Origin: JADJDM01 sp044352985
Lineage (GTDB): Bacteria > Bacteroidota > Bacteroidia > B-17B0 > Aurantibacillaceae
Direction: 5' to 3'
NCBI GenBank assembly: GCA_044352985.1
Contig: JBILCU010000023.1
Span: forward strand, 1-23,359
DNA: 23,359 nt
The position numbers and the translations under genes are program-made. Within the stretch, counting starts at the first letter, position 1; each line of letters opens with the position of its first letter. Below the pieces are notes generated by a model. The model saw only the letters and a program-made list of their open reading frames with translations. It ran no database searches and was not told the origin of the DNA. This document shows positions 1 through 7,856 of this stretch, piece by piece.

Positions 1-92
<92 letters not shown>

Positions 93-500
93 GCAAAATC
101 AGTTGGATTAAATATTGAATTGCCTTTTGAGCAAAAACCAAATGATTATATCGATAGAGATAAAAGCATTGATTTTAATTATTTTTTTGTAAGAAAAACA
201 ATTTTTTTAAAGTACTCGCAAGGGTTTATTGGTATGCCTGGGGGCTTTGGAACAATGGATGAGTTGTTTGAAGCTTTAACCTTAGTACAAACCAATAAAA
301 TTGCAGAATTTCCTGTTGTACTTGTAGGTAAAGATTATTGGGAAGGGCTTTTTAACTGGATTAAAAACACCATGCTGGAAGAGGAACACAATATTAATTT
401 AAAAGATTTGGATTTAGTAAAGATTGTTGATACAGCAGATGAAGCGGTGAAACATATTATAGATTTTTATTCTAAATATTTGCTTAAACCCAATTTTTAA
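93..500 (+). CDS. LOG family protein (putative nucleotide 5'-monophosphate phosphoribohydrolase), 5' end missing
   Basis: This is the C-terminal part of a LOG/TIGR00730-type protein. Members were long labelled lysine decarboxylase-like; characterised relatives remove the base from (cytokinin) riboside 5'-monophosphates in the cytoplasm. The family hallmark PGGFGTMDELFEALTLVQT is intact about 48 codons into the readable part and forms the nucleotide-binding and catalytic loop. A TTG at 120 could be taken as a start, but the in-frame codons before it (from about 93) encode KSVGLNIELPFEQ, a conserved stretch of the larger LOG subgroup. The real gene therefore begins upstream and is cut by the poly-C artefact; roughly 90-100 N-terminal residues are missing. 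The TAA stop shares one base with the next gene's ATG (TAATG), so the two are probably translationally coupled. The family call is firm; the substrate is unknown. Confidence 0.88.
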   Translation, partial: AKSVGLNIELPFEQKPNDYIDRDKSIDFNYFFVRKTIFLKYSQGFIGMPGGFGTMDELFEALTLVQTNKIAEFPVVLVGKDYWEGLFNWIKNTMLEEEHNINLKDLDLVKIVDTADEAVKHIIDFYSKYLLKPNF

Positions 501-1378
501 TGGGAAAAATAATTTATTTTATTTTTATTCTACCCTTACTGTTTATCATTTCGATATTGCCTTTTTTTATTATTTATGGCATATCTGATTTGATGTATCT
601 ACTTATTTACAAATTTATTGGTTATAGGAAGCATGTTGTACGTCAAAATTTAAAAAATGCATTTCCGGAAAAAAGCGAATCAGATTTAAAACTTATTGAA
701 AAAAAATATTACCATTTTTTATGTGATGTTATTCTTGAAACCATTCAAACAATAAGTATATCTGAAAGAAAAATGTTGAAACGTTGTTACATGAATGATC
801 ATTCAAAAAAGATTTTTGAAGAATTTAATCAGCAACAAAAAAGTTGTGTAATTGTTTTAGGTCATTTTGGAAATTGGGAGTGGGGTGGAAATACGTTTAG
901 TTTAACCTGTAAACAACAATTATATGTTTTGTATCATCCTTTAAGTAATGTTCAGTTTGATGGGTTGATGAAACAGTTACGAACACGTTTTGGAGCTAAA
1001 TTATATGCCATGAAAGATGCCATGCGTGAAATGATTAAAAATAAAAATGAAACAACTGCAACAGCATTCATTGCCGATCAAACTCCGGCACCTGAAACAG
1101 CATATTGGATGAGTTTTTTAAATCAGGATACCCCTGTTTTTTTAGGTACGGAAAAGATTGCGAAAAAATTAAATTTCCCTGTGGTTTACGTTTCTTTGCT
1201 AAGAAAGAAAAGAGGTTATTATGAATTTAATGCTGAGGTAATTTGTGCCAATCCACAAGCCACAATTGAAGGAGAAATAACAGAATTACATACCAAACGA
1301 TTAGAGCAAGACATTGACATGCAGCCAGAAACATGGTTGTGGAGTCACAGAAGATGGAAGCACAAACGTAAAGTTTAA
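500..1378 (+). CDS. LpxL/HtrB-like lysophospholipid acyltransferase
   Basis: This is a 292-residue inner-membrane acyltransferase of the lipid A lauroyl/myristoyl transferase family, which moves an acyl chain from acyl-ACP onto a lipid A precursor or related lipid. An N-terminal hydrophobic anchor covers residues 4-40. The catalytic HX4E motif is visible as GHFGNWEWGG (His122, Glu127). A second conserved block, FIADQTPAP followed by FLGTEKIAKK (about 190-220), matches the substrate-binding region of LpxL-type enzymes, and the length is typical. The start ATG overlaps the LOG stop codon. Its place beside acyl-CoA synthetase, acpP and fabF fits a role in envelope lipid acylation. In Bacteroidota this family also includes enzymes acting on aminolipids, so the acceptor is uncertain. 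Confidence 0.88.
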   Translation: MGKIIYFIFILPLLFIISILPFFIIYGISDLMYLLIYKFIGYRKHVVRQNLKNAFPEKSESDLKLIEKKYYHFLCDVILETIQTISISERKMLKRCYMNDHSKKIFEEFNQQQKSCVIVLGHFGNWEWGGNTFSLTCKQQLYVLYHPLSNVQFDGLMKQLRTRFGAKLYAMKDAMREMIKNKNETTATAFIADQTPAPETAYWMSFLNQDTPVFLGTEKIAKKLNFPVVYVSLLRKKRGYYEFNAEVICANPQATIEGEITELHTKRLEQDIDMQPETWLWSHRRWKHKRKV

Positions 1379-1459
1379 TCCGTTTATTTTTATAAATTTA
1401 TCTATTCAAAATTTAATGTAAAATTTTGATTTATTGTTGCATTTAAATTTTAAGCTTTT

Positions 1460-3259
1460 ATGTCTGAAATAAAACGTGTATTTGATTTACTTAAAAAGAT
1501 AAAATCGCAAAACATAGCAGATTGTCTGGCTTATAAAAAAGACAAACTATGGCATAAAATATCGGGCCTCGAATTTACAGAAAAAGTAAATCAGGTAAGT
1601 GTTGCTTTATTGGAAAATGGAATTTCAAAAGGAGATAGAGTTGCCATTATTTCAAATAACCGACCGGAGTGGAATTTTGTGGATTTCGCCTGCCAACAAA
1701 TTGGAGTCATTACAGTTCCAATTTTTCCAACAGCAAGTTTGCACGATATGAGTTTTATTCTCAAACACGCCGAGGTTCGTGCTGTGTTTTTTTCTTCAAA
1801 AGATATTGAAAAAAAACTGGATGTTGTTCTTCCGGAATTAAACGGTTTCTCTATCAAAGTTGCATTTGATCAAACAAGCAATTCAGCAATTTCATTTGAA
1901 CTTTTTTTAAATGTAGGAAATCAAATTTTGCAAAGTGATAAAGCGGGCGATCTACTTCAAAAAATCGAAAAAATTTCATCTGCAATAAGGGAAGATGAAT
2001 TGTTTACTATTCTCTATACTTCAGGAACAACAGGCAATCCAAAAGGTGTAATGCTTTCGCACCAAAATATCGTTTCAAATGTAAAATACAGTATTGATTT
2101 TGCACCTTTCCATCTCATGAAGAGAGCATTGAGTTTTCTTCCTTTAAATCATGTATATGAACGTATGTTAAATGTATTGTATTTACATGAAGGAATTGGA
2201 ATTTATTATGCTGAAGGCCTTGAGAAAATTGCTGATAACTTAAAAGAAGTCAATCCACAAGTTTTTGGAACAGTGCCTCGTTTACTTGAACGTGTATATG
2301 ATAAAATTGTTGGTGCAGGTGAAAAATTAACCGGTGTAAAAAAGAAAATTTTCTTTTGGGCATTAGATATTGCGTTGAATTTTGAATTTGAGAAACAAAA
2401 CAACATCTTGTATTCCATAAAACGAAAAATTGCAGATAAGTTAGTTTTTAGCAAATGGAGAGCAGCATTGGGTGGAGAAATTATTTGTGCAGCATCAGGC
2501 GGAGCAGCCTTGCAACCACGATTGGCTCGTGTATTTTGTTGTGCAGGCATTCCGGTTTTGGAAGGTTACGGATTAACAGAAACATCTCCTGTTGTTTCAG
2601 TAAACAGTATGCAAGCAAACGGTATTTGTTTTGGCTCGGTGGGTAAAGTATTGAATTCACTTGATGTAAAAATTGCAGAAGATGGAGAAATTTTAGTAAA
2701 AGGTCCTTCAGTTATGATGGGTTATTATAAAAATACTGAAGCTACAGCAGAAGTAATGGATGATCAAGGGTATTTTCATACCGGTGATATAGGAACTTTT
2801 ACAAAAGAACAATTTTTGAAAATTACTGATCGTAAAAAAGAAATCTTTAAAACTTCCTCAGGTAAATACATTGCCCCGTTAATGATTGAAAACATGATAA
2901 AGGAATGTCGATTTGTGGAGCAAGTAATGGTAATAGGTGAAGGTGAAAAATATGCTTCTGCATTAATTGTACCTGCTTTTGATCATGTTAAAGAATGGTG
3001 TATGGTAAAGGGAATCGAATTTGTATCGCATGAACACATTATACAAAATGCCGATTTAAAAAAAGAAATCAATTCGTTTATTCGTGAGTCGAACAAATCG
3101 CTAGCACCATATGAACAAGTTAAACGTCCTGAATTAGTTTCAAATTTATGGACGGTTGAATCAGGTGAACTCACTCCTAAAATGAGTATGAAACGCAAAG
3201 TGATTAAAGAAAACAATAAAGAAACCATTGCTAAAATTTTCTCTTCAGGAGAAGAATAA
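1460..3259 (+). CDS. Long-chain fatty acid-CoA ligase (AMP-binding family, FadD15-like)
   Basis: This 599-residue ANL-superfamily enzyme activates free fatty acids to acyl-CoA through an acyl-AMP intermediate at the cytoplasmic membrane face. The AMP-binding P-loop YTSGTTGNPKG is at about 186-196. The adenine-binding motif GYGLTETSP is at about 369-377, and TGDIGTF (441-447) carries the ribose-binding aspartate. ITDRKKEIFKTSSGKYIAP (455-473) is the hinge plus the lysine-bearing C-domain A8 region. The length and the diagnostic GKYIAP block match the long-chain acyl-CoA synthetase group common in Bacteroidota. It is 81 bp downstream of the acyltransferase and 29 bp upstream of the GlmU-like gene, all on the same strand, so a shared transcript is plausible. 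The exact chain-length preference cannot be read from the sequence. Confidence 0.92.
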   Translation: MSEIKRVFDLLKKIKSQNIADCLAYKKDKLWHKISGLEFTEKVNQVSVALLENGISKGDRVAIISNNRPEWNFVDFACQQIGVITVPIFPTASLHDMSFILKHAEVRAVFFSSKDIEKKLDVVLPELNGFSIKVAFDQTSNSAISFELFLNVGNQILQSDKAGDLLQKIEKISSAIREDELFTILYTSGTTGNPKGVMLSHQNIVSNVKYSIDFAPFHLMKRALSFLPLNHVYERMLNVLYLHEGIGIYYAEGLEKIADNLKEVNPQVFGTVPRLLERVYDKIVGAGEKLTGVKKKIFFWALDIALNFEFEKQNNILYSIKRKIADKLVFSKWRAALGGEIICAASGGAALQPRLARVFCCAGIPVLEGYGLTETSPVVSVNSMQANGICFGSVGKVLNSLDVKIAEDGEILVKGPSVMMGYYKNTEATAEVMDDQGYFHTGDIGTFTKEQFLKITDRKKEIFKTSSGKYIAPLMIENMIKECRFVEQVMVIGEGEKYASALIVPAFDHVKEWCMVKGIEFVSHEHIIQNADLKKEINSFIRESNKSLAPYEQVKRPELVSNLWTVESGELTPKMSMKRKVIKENNKETIAKIFSSGEE

Positions 3260-3288
3260 TAAATTAATATTAAACCGTTTTTTTACAG

Positions 3289-4467
3289 ATGAACTATATA
3301 CTTTTTGACGATAATAGCAGAAACAATTTATTACCATTTACCTTCACACGACCAGTTGCAGAAGTAAGAATTGGCATACTTAAAATCTCTGAAAAATGGG
3401 AACTATGGCTAAAAACAAAAGTTACATTTTTTACTCAGGATTATTTACAAGGGAAATATCCCATAAAATTTTTAAACGGAAAAAATAACATTTGGATTAA
3501 TGGTAAAATATGCCCAGATGATCAACTCATTAAAGAAATTAAATCGTTAAAGATAAATCAGGTATTAATTTGTAATGAAGACGTCATTGCTGCTAATACG
3601 GGTTTAACTGCTCAATTTAATCCTTTTCAACTTAATAGTAAGTTAGAAAAAGTTGTAGCAAAAACGAACCCTCTTGCAGTTCATTTTATTTGGGATATTT
3701 TTTCAAAAAATGGCGATGCTTTTCAATTAGACTTTAACAAATTAACCAAAGGAAAAAAGTCTCAGTCATTAAATAAAACAAATAAGCACATAGGCAAAGG
3801 AAAAGTATTTATTGAAAAAGGGGCAAATGTAGAAGGAAGTATTTTTAATACTACCAACGGAAACATTTATATTGGTAAAGATTCTGTTATTATGGAGGGC
3901 TCTCTAATTAGAGGTCCATTTGCATTGTGCGAGCATGCTGAAATTAAAATGGGTGCAAAAATTTATGGTCCAACTACAATTGGACCATACTGTAAAGTAG
4001 GTGGAGAAGTAAATAATTCGGTAATTTTTGGATACACAAATAAAGGTCATGATGGATTTTTGGGTAATTCGGTACTTGGAGAATGGTGCAATTTAGGAGC
4101 AGATACAAATAATTCCAACCTAAAAAACAATTACGGAATCGTTAAACTATGGAATTACGATCGCCAGAAAATGATAGATACCGGATTACAATTTTGTGGA
4201 TTGTTTATGGGTGATCATAGTAAATGCGGGATTAACACCATGTTTAATACAGGTACAGTTACAGGGGTAAATGCAAATGTTTTTGGCGCAGGCTTCCCTC
4301 CAAATTTTATTCCTTCTTTCAGCTGGGGAGGTGCATCTGGTTTTGAGAAATATCAGTTTAATAAAGCAATGGAAGTTGCAGAGCGAGTAATGGAAAGAAG
4401 AAAAGTAGCGTTAACTAAAGAAGATAGAAAAATTTTAGAATTCATTTCAAAACTAAAATCTGCTTAA
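3289..4467 (+). CDS. GlmU-like bifunctional-type protein (alternative Bacteroidota GlmU family, sugar nucleotidyltransferase/hexapeptide repeat)
   Basis: This 392-residue protein has an N-terminal nucleotidyltransferase-like half starting MNYILFDD and carrying the family motif FTRPVAEVRIGI (19-30), with EKW close behind (35-37). The C-terminal half is a left-handed beta-helix of hexapeptide repeats (about 165-340). The pattern matches the alternative bacterial GlmU family (TIGR03991 type), proposed to make UDP-N-acetylglucosamine by acetylating glucosamine-1-phosphate and uridylylating it. The pyrophosphorylase signature of classical GlmU (LxxGxGTRM) is absent, so nucleotidyl transfer is inferred from family membership only. 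The C-terminus adds an alpha-helical tail (about 350-392). It sits between the acyl-CoA synthetase and acpP. UDP-GlcNAc feeds both peptidoglycan and lipid A, which fits the surrounding envelope genes. Confidence 0.82.
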   Translation: MNYILFDDNSRNNLLPFTFTRPVAEVRIGILKISEKWELWLKTKVTFFTQDYLQGKYPIKFLNGKNNIWINGKICPDDQLIKEIKSLKINQVLICNEDVIAANTGLTAQFNPFQLNSKLEKVVAKTNPLAVHFIWDIFSKNGDAFQLDFNKLTKGKKSQSLNKTNKHIGKGKVFIEKGANVEGSIFNTTNGNIYIGKDSVIMEGSLIRGPFALCEHAEIKMGAKIYGPTTIGPYCKVGGEVNNSVIFGYTNKGHDGFLGNSVLGEWCNLGADTNNSNLKNNYGIVKLWNYDRQKMIDTGLQFCGLFMGDHSKCGINTMFNTGTVTGVNANVFGAGFPPNFIPSFSWGGASGFEKYQFNKAMEVAERVMERRKVALTKEDRKILEFISKLKSA

Positions 4468-4572
4468 AATCATTATTTTTTTATTTGTGGCAGAGATATT
4501 TGCATCAAAATCATTGAAATTGTTAATTCTACTTTAATAAATTTATTTATTTCTTAAAAATAGTTGCAAGTT

Positions 4573-4607
4573 GTTGTTTAATAAGTATTTACGTTGTTTT
4601 AATAAGT
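4573..4607. repeat. Pair of near-identical 14/15-bp direct repeats upstream of acpP promoter
   Basis: GTTGTTTAATAAGT at 4573-4586 recurs as GTTGTTTTAATAAGT at 4593-4607, start-to-start spacing 20 bp (about two helical turns). The pair lies about 55 bp upstream of the predicted -33 element of acpP in a 251-bp non-coding gap. The spacing would place two regulator copies on one face of the DNA, but AT-rich DNA produces such repeats easily. Function is inference only. Confidence 0.4.
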
Positions 4608-4661
4608 TTAGAAATTATCTAATCAATTGTAAATCAGTGATTTAAAACTAAAACTAAAATT

Positions 4662-4691
4662 TTTGTAGTTGCACGTATAAATTTATATTTG
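4662..4691 (+). promoter_or_regulatory. Bacteroidota-type sigma-A promoter for acpP-fabF-rnc
   Basis: A -33 element TTTG (4662-4665) is followed after 18 bp by TATATTTG (4684-4691), a perfect match to the Bacteroidota -7 consensus TAnnTTTG. Transcription would start a few bases further on, giving a short leader of about 20 nt before the acpP ATG at 4719. The position, strand and the expected high expression of acpP all agree with this assignment. Confidence 0.65.
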
Positions 4692-4718
4692 CAGCCGAAA
4701 TTAATTAAAACTAAAAAA

Positions 4719-4955
4719 ATGTCAGACGTTACATCAAAAGTAAAATCAATCATCGTTGATAAATTAGGTGTTGATGAAAAAGAAGTTGTTCCAACTGCTA
4801 GCTTCACTAACGATTTAGGAGCAGATTCTTTGGATACAGTAGAATTAATCATGGAATTCGAAAAAGAATTTAACATCGCTATTCCTGATGATCAAGCTGA
4901 GAAAATTGCTACAGTAGGTGATGCTGTTGCATACATTGAAGCAAACGCAAAATAA
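4719..4955 (+). CDS. acpP: Acyl carrier protein
   Basis: This 78-residue acyl carrier protein carries growing acyl chains on a phosphopantetheine arm for fatty acid synthesis and for acyltransferases such as the LpxL-like enzyme upstream. The attachment motif GADSLDTVELIMEFE is complete, with the modified serine at about residue 38, and the acidic four-helix pattern is typical. I chose the ATG at 4719 (MSDVTSKVKS) over an in-frame TTG 30 bases upstream. It gives the normal ACP length, and the predicted promoter -7 element (4684-4691) overlaps the TTG region. The run ctaaaaaaATG before it has no Shine-Dalgarno sequence, as is usual in this phylum. fabF starts 17 bp after the stop, and the acpP-fabF-rnc order is a widely conserved operon. 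Confidence 0.96.
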   Translation: MSDVTSKVKSIIVDKLGVDEKEVVPTASFTNDLGADSLDTVELIMEFEKEFNIAIPDDQAEKIATVGDAVAYIEANAK

Positions 4956-4972
4956 TTTAAACCTATTAACGA

Positions 4973-6223
4973 ATGCAGTTAAAACGAGTTGTTGTTACCG
5001 GTATTGGTGCTGTTACTCCTTTGGGTAACAATCCAAGTGAATTTTGGAGAAATTTGGTAAATGGTGTCAGCGGAGCTGCTCCAATAACTCGTTTTGACGC
5101 TTCTAAGTTTAAAACGCAATTTGCGTGTGAAGTAAAAGGTTTCAACATAGAAGATTATGTTGAACGAAAAGAAGCAAGGAAAATGGATGCATTTACTCAT
5201 TTTGGTATTGCAGCATCCGCTCAGGCAGTTGAAGATTCAGGAATAAACGGAGAGCAATTTGATAAAGACAGAATAGGAGTAATTTGGGCATCAGGCATTG
5301 GTGGTTTAGATACATTTTTATCAGAATGTACTGCATTTGTCAAAGGTGATGGTACACCTCGTTTCAATCCGTTCTTTATTCCAAAAATGATTTCTGATAT
5401 TGCAGCTGGGCATATTTCTATGCGTTATAACTTCAGAGGGCCAAATTTCTCTGTTGTATCTGCATGCGCTTCTTCTACAAATGCACTTATAGATGCTTAC
5501 AATTACATCCGTTTAGGAATGGCTGACGCTATTGTTACCGGTGGCTCAGAAGCAGTTATTAATGAAGCAGGCGTAGGCGGTTTTAATGCATTACATGCTA
5601 TGAGTACGCGTAACGATTCTCCACAAACAGCTTCCCGACCTTATGATAAAGACAGAGATGGCTTTATTTTAGGTGAAGGCTCTGCGGGTTTAGTGTTAGA
5701 AGAATACGAACATGCTGTAAAACGCGGTGCTAAAATTTATGCTGAGGTTGTTGGTGGTGGTATGAGTGGTGACGCTCATCATTTAACAGCTCCACATCCG
5801 GAAGGCTTAGGTGCTATGAATGTAATGTTGAATGCACTTAAAGATGCTCAAATTTCAGCAGATAAAATTGATTACATCAACACACACGGAACTTCAACAC
5901 CATTAGGTGATATAGCTGAAATTAAAGCCATTCAAAAAGTTTTTGGAGAACACGCCTATAATTTGAACATTAGTTCAACAAAATCAATGACAGGGCATTT
6001 ATTGGGTGCAGCAGGCGCAATTGAAGCATTAGCTTGTGTTTTTGCCGTACAAAATGATGTTATTCCTCCTACAATCAATCATTTTACAGATGATCCTGAT
6101 ATTGATAACAAATTAAACTTTACGTTTAATACTGCCCAAAACAGAACAGTTAACTACGCTTTAAGTAATACTTTTGGTTTTGGTGGACACAATGCGTGTA
6201 TAATCATGAAAAAACACAACTAA
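4973..6223 (+). CDS. fabF: Beta-ketoacyl-ACP synthase II
   Basis: This 416-residue condensing enzyme (KAS II) extends acyl-ACP with malonyl-ACP in cytoplasmic fatty acid elongation. The Cys-His-His catalytic triad is visible: Cys165 in VVSACASSTN, His305 in NTHGTSTPLGD and His342 in KSMTGHLLGAAGA. The conserved lysine of SSTKSMTGH (about 337) and the C-terminal FGFGGHNA loop are also present. The length matches FabF from other bacteria. The ATG at 4973 gives the typical beginning MQLKRVVVTGIGAVTPLG. It lies directly downstream of acpP, its substrate carrier, and 7 bp upstream of rnc, so the three genes are very likely one transcript from the promoter at 4662-4691. Confidence 0.97.
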   Translation: MQLKRVVVTGIGAVTPLGNNPSEFWRNLVNGVSGAAPITRFDASKFKTQFACEVKGFNIEDYVERKEARKMDAFTHFGIAASAQAVEDSGINGEQFDKDRIGVIWASGIGGLDTFLSECTAFVKGDGTPRFNPFFIPKMISDIAAGHISMRYNFRGPNFSVVSACASSTNALIDAYNYIRLGMADAIVTGGSEAVINEAGVGGFNALHAMSTRNDSPQTASRPYDKDRDGFILGEGSAGLVLEEYEHAVKRGAKIYAEVVGGGMSGDAHHLTAPHPEGLGAMNVMLNALKDAQISADKIDYINTHGTSTPLGDIAEIKAIQKVFGEHAYNLNISSTKSMTGHLLGAAGAIEALACVFAVQNDVIPPTINHFTDDPDIDNKLNFTFNTAQNRTVNYALSNTFGFGGHNACIIMKKHN

Positions 6224-6230
6224 GCTAATC

Positions 6231-6971
6231 TTGTTTCGTTCTGTTTTAAAATTTAACCCTTCTTTAAGTTCAAACGAAAAAAAAATTTACGAAGCTGTAA
6301 AGCTCATTTGTGGCTTTTATCCCAAAAATAATTCGCTTTACCTTTTGGCTTTTCGCCACTCATCTGCTGCTGTTAAAGTAAAAGGTGATGTTTATAATAG
6401 TAATGAACGACTCGAATACTTGGGTGATGCTATTTTAGGTGCTATTGTAGCTGAGTATTTATTTAAAACCTTCCCTTTTAAAGACGAAGGGTTTTTAAGT
6501 CAGATACGTTCACGTATTGTAAGTCGAAATCAATTGAATAAGTTATCTATAAAATTAGGTATACCGCAATTAATTGAGTCTGATTTAAAAGGATTGCCTG
6601 CTGGCTCTATGTTTGGAGACGCATTCGAAGCCTTTATTGGTGCCATTTATTTAGATCATGGATTTGAAAAAACAAAAAAATTTATTGTGGAACGAATCAT
6701 GAAATTTCACATCGATATTCATGATGTAGAAAATACGGATACTGATTATAAATCTAAACTCATTAATTTTTGCCAACGCAGAAAAAAACAACTCAGTTTT
6801 AATTTAGTAAAAGAGATTGGAAAAGGCATTAAAAAGGAATTTATCATTGAAGTAGAAATAAATCAACATAAATACGGCCAAAGCAGAAATTCATCTAAGC
6901 GAAGAGCGGAGCAACATGCCGCAGAAATAACTATTCAGCAGTTAGAAGAAAAGGGGATTCTAGTTGACTGA
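6231..6971 (+). CDS. rnc: Ribonuclease III (TTG start)
   Basis: This 246-residue double-strand-specific endoribonuclease takes part in rRNA and mRNA processing in the cytoplasm. The RNase III signature NERLEYLGDAILG is at 58-70, with catalytic Glu62 and Asp66. The second acidic pair lies in FGDAFEAFIGAIYLD (Asp130, Glu133). A C-terminal double-stranded RNA-binding domain covers about 170-240. The frame has TAA at 6201 and TGA at 6207 and no ATG or GTG between these stops and the conserved N-terminus, so the TTG at 6231 is effectively forced as the start. It begins 7 bp after the fabF stop, consistent with translational coupling. Its last 12 bases overlap the 3' end of the convergent gene on the other strand. 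Confidence 0.94.
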   Translation: MFRSVLKFNPSLSSNEKKIYEAVKLICGFYPKNNSLYLLAFRHSSAAVKVKGDVYNSNERLEYLGDAILGAIVAEYLFKTFPFKDEGFLSQIRSRIVSRNQLNKLSIKLGIPQLIESDLKGLPAGSMFGDAFEAFIGAIYLDHGFEKTKKFIVERIMKFHIDIHDVENTDTDYKSKLINFCQRRKKQLSFNLVKEIGKGIKKEFIIEVEINQHKYGQSRNSSKRRAEQHAAEITIQQLEEKGILVD

Positions 6972-7481
6972 ATTGAGGTATTTACATTTTTTAATTAATT
7001 CATCAGAAAGTTGAATTTCATCTGGGGTAATAATGTATTTCTTATTATTGGTTTTAATTAAAATTAGATTTTTTCGTTGGCTTGCATAAAATGTACACGA
7101 ACCAATTTTAGGTACGTGAAATTTTCCGAAATATCCAAATAGCCCTCCAACGCCAAAAGTTCTGATAGTGCCTTTTATTTGTTGTGATGTAAGGTGTTCA
7201 ATAAATTCAATACTATCAAAGTCAATGGATATATCGCTTATTTTTCTATGTATAATTAGCGCATTTTCGTTAATGCTATAAGATTGTGGCGAAAATAACC
7301 AGCTTGAAAATAATATTATAAAAAACAAGAACAGCAGAGCGCAATGTATTGCTATTTCTTCTGTAGTTTTTGGTGAATTTAATAATTCAACAATACTTTT
7401 TAAGCCAATTGTAATTAATGTCATAAACACCAAAATGGTAGTCCATTTAGCAAGCTTATCTAATGATGCTTTGTAAATCAT
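6960..7481 (-). CDS. Membrane protein with PH-like domain, function unknown
   Basis: This 173-residue protein has two predicted membrane helices (about 12-34 and 46-68). A soluble C-terminal beta-rich part follows (about 70-160), including RTFGVGGLFGYFGKF at about 108-122 and a final helix. The arrangement of two N-terminal helices and a small beta domain resembles bacterial PH-like (bPH) proteins often found as single genes in Flavobacteriia. This is recognition of a pattern, not of a specific named family. Its stop codon lies inside the end of rnc (12-bp overlap, convergent), so it is transcribed independently from the AT-rich gap to its right. The start is the ATG at 7479-7481. Confidence 0.6.
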   Translation of the reverse strand: MIYKASLDKLAKWTTILVFMTLITIGLKSIVELLNSPKTTEEIAIHCALLFLFFIILFSSWLFSPQSYSINENALIIHRKISDISIDFDSIEFIEHLTSQQIKGTIRTFGVGGLFGYFGKFHVPKIGSCTFYASQRKNLILIKTNNKKYIITPDEIQLSDELIKKCKYLNSVN

Positions 7482-7856
7482 GTTTTTAATACTATGTTAA
7501 AGTTCTTCAGTACTTTATTTTATACCAATTAAATAGTTTTTAATTCAAAGTTATTAAAGAATTAATTGGTGTTAAAATCTATTATCACCTGCGGCTATTA
7601 TCTCCACGTTATACTAAAATACTTTTATTGATACTACTTTAAAGTGTTTTGACTATTTAAGTTTAATAAAGATTTAATTTTAAAATGCAATTTTTAATGT
7701 GTGATGCTTTTAGTTTAGTAATTACTTTTTTGAAAATAGTTTAATGAAAATTAATTTAATGTTTGGTATTAAACTTAAAAGTATTCATCTGGAAAAAATA
7801 ACCAAAATTTAAAATTAAAAATCAGTATATTTAATTTTATTAAATCATTTTTGATA
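7482..7856. other. AT-rich divergent intergenic region
   Basis: This 375-bp gap separates the divergent PH-like membrane gene and the 5'-nucleotidase pair, so it should contain promoters for both. I found no perfect TAnnTTTG element on either strand. The only structure I can point to is the inverted repeat listed at 7524-7570. No convincing reading frame or RNA gene was seen. Confidence 0.6.
7524..7570. repeat. Inverted repeat, 9-bp arms ACCAATTAA/TTAATTGGT
   Basis: ACCAATTAA (7524-7532) is mirrored by TTAATTGGT (7562-7570) with 29 bases between, and a few further pairings are possible inside. It lies 43 bp upstream of the PH-like gene's start. It could be an operator or the remains of a small palindromic element; the AT content makes a chance match quite possible. 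Confidence 0.35.

Noticed and set aside
120..500. LOG protein starting at TTG 120 as a complete 126-residue gene
   Set aside because: The in-frame codons upstream encode conserved family residues (KSVGLNIE), so the gene is cut by the artefact, not short.
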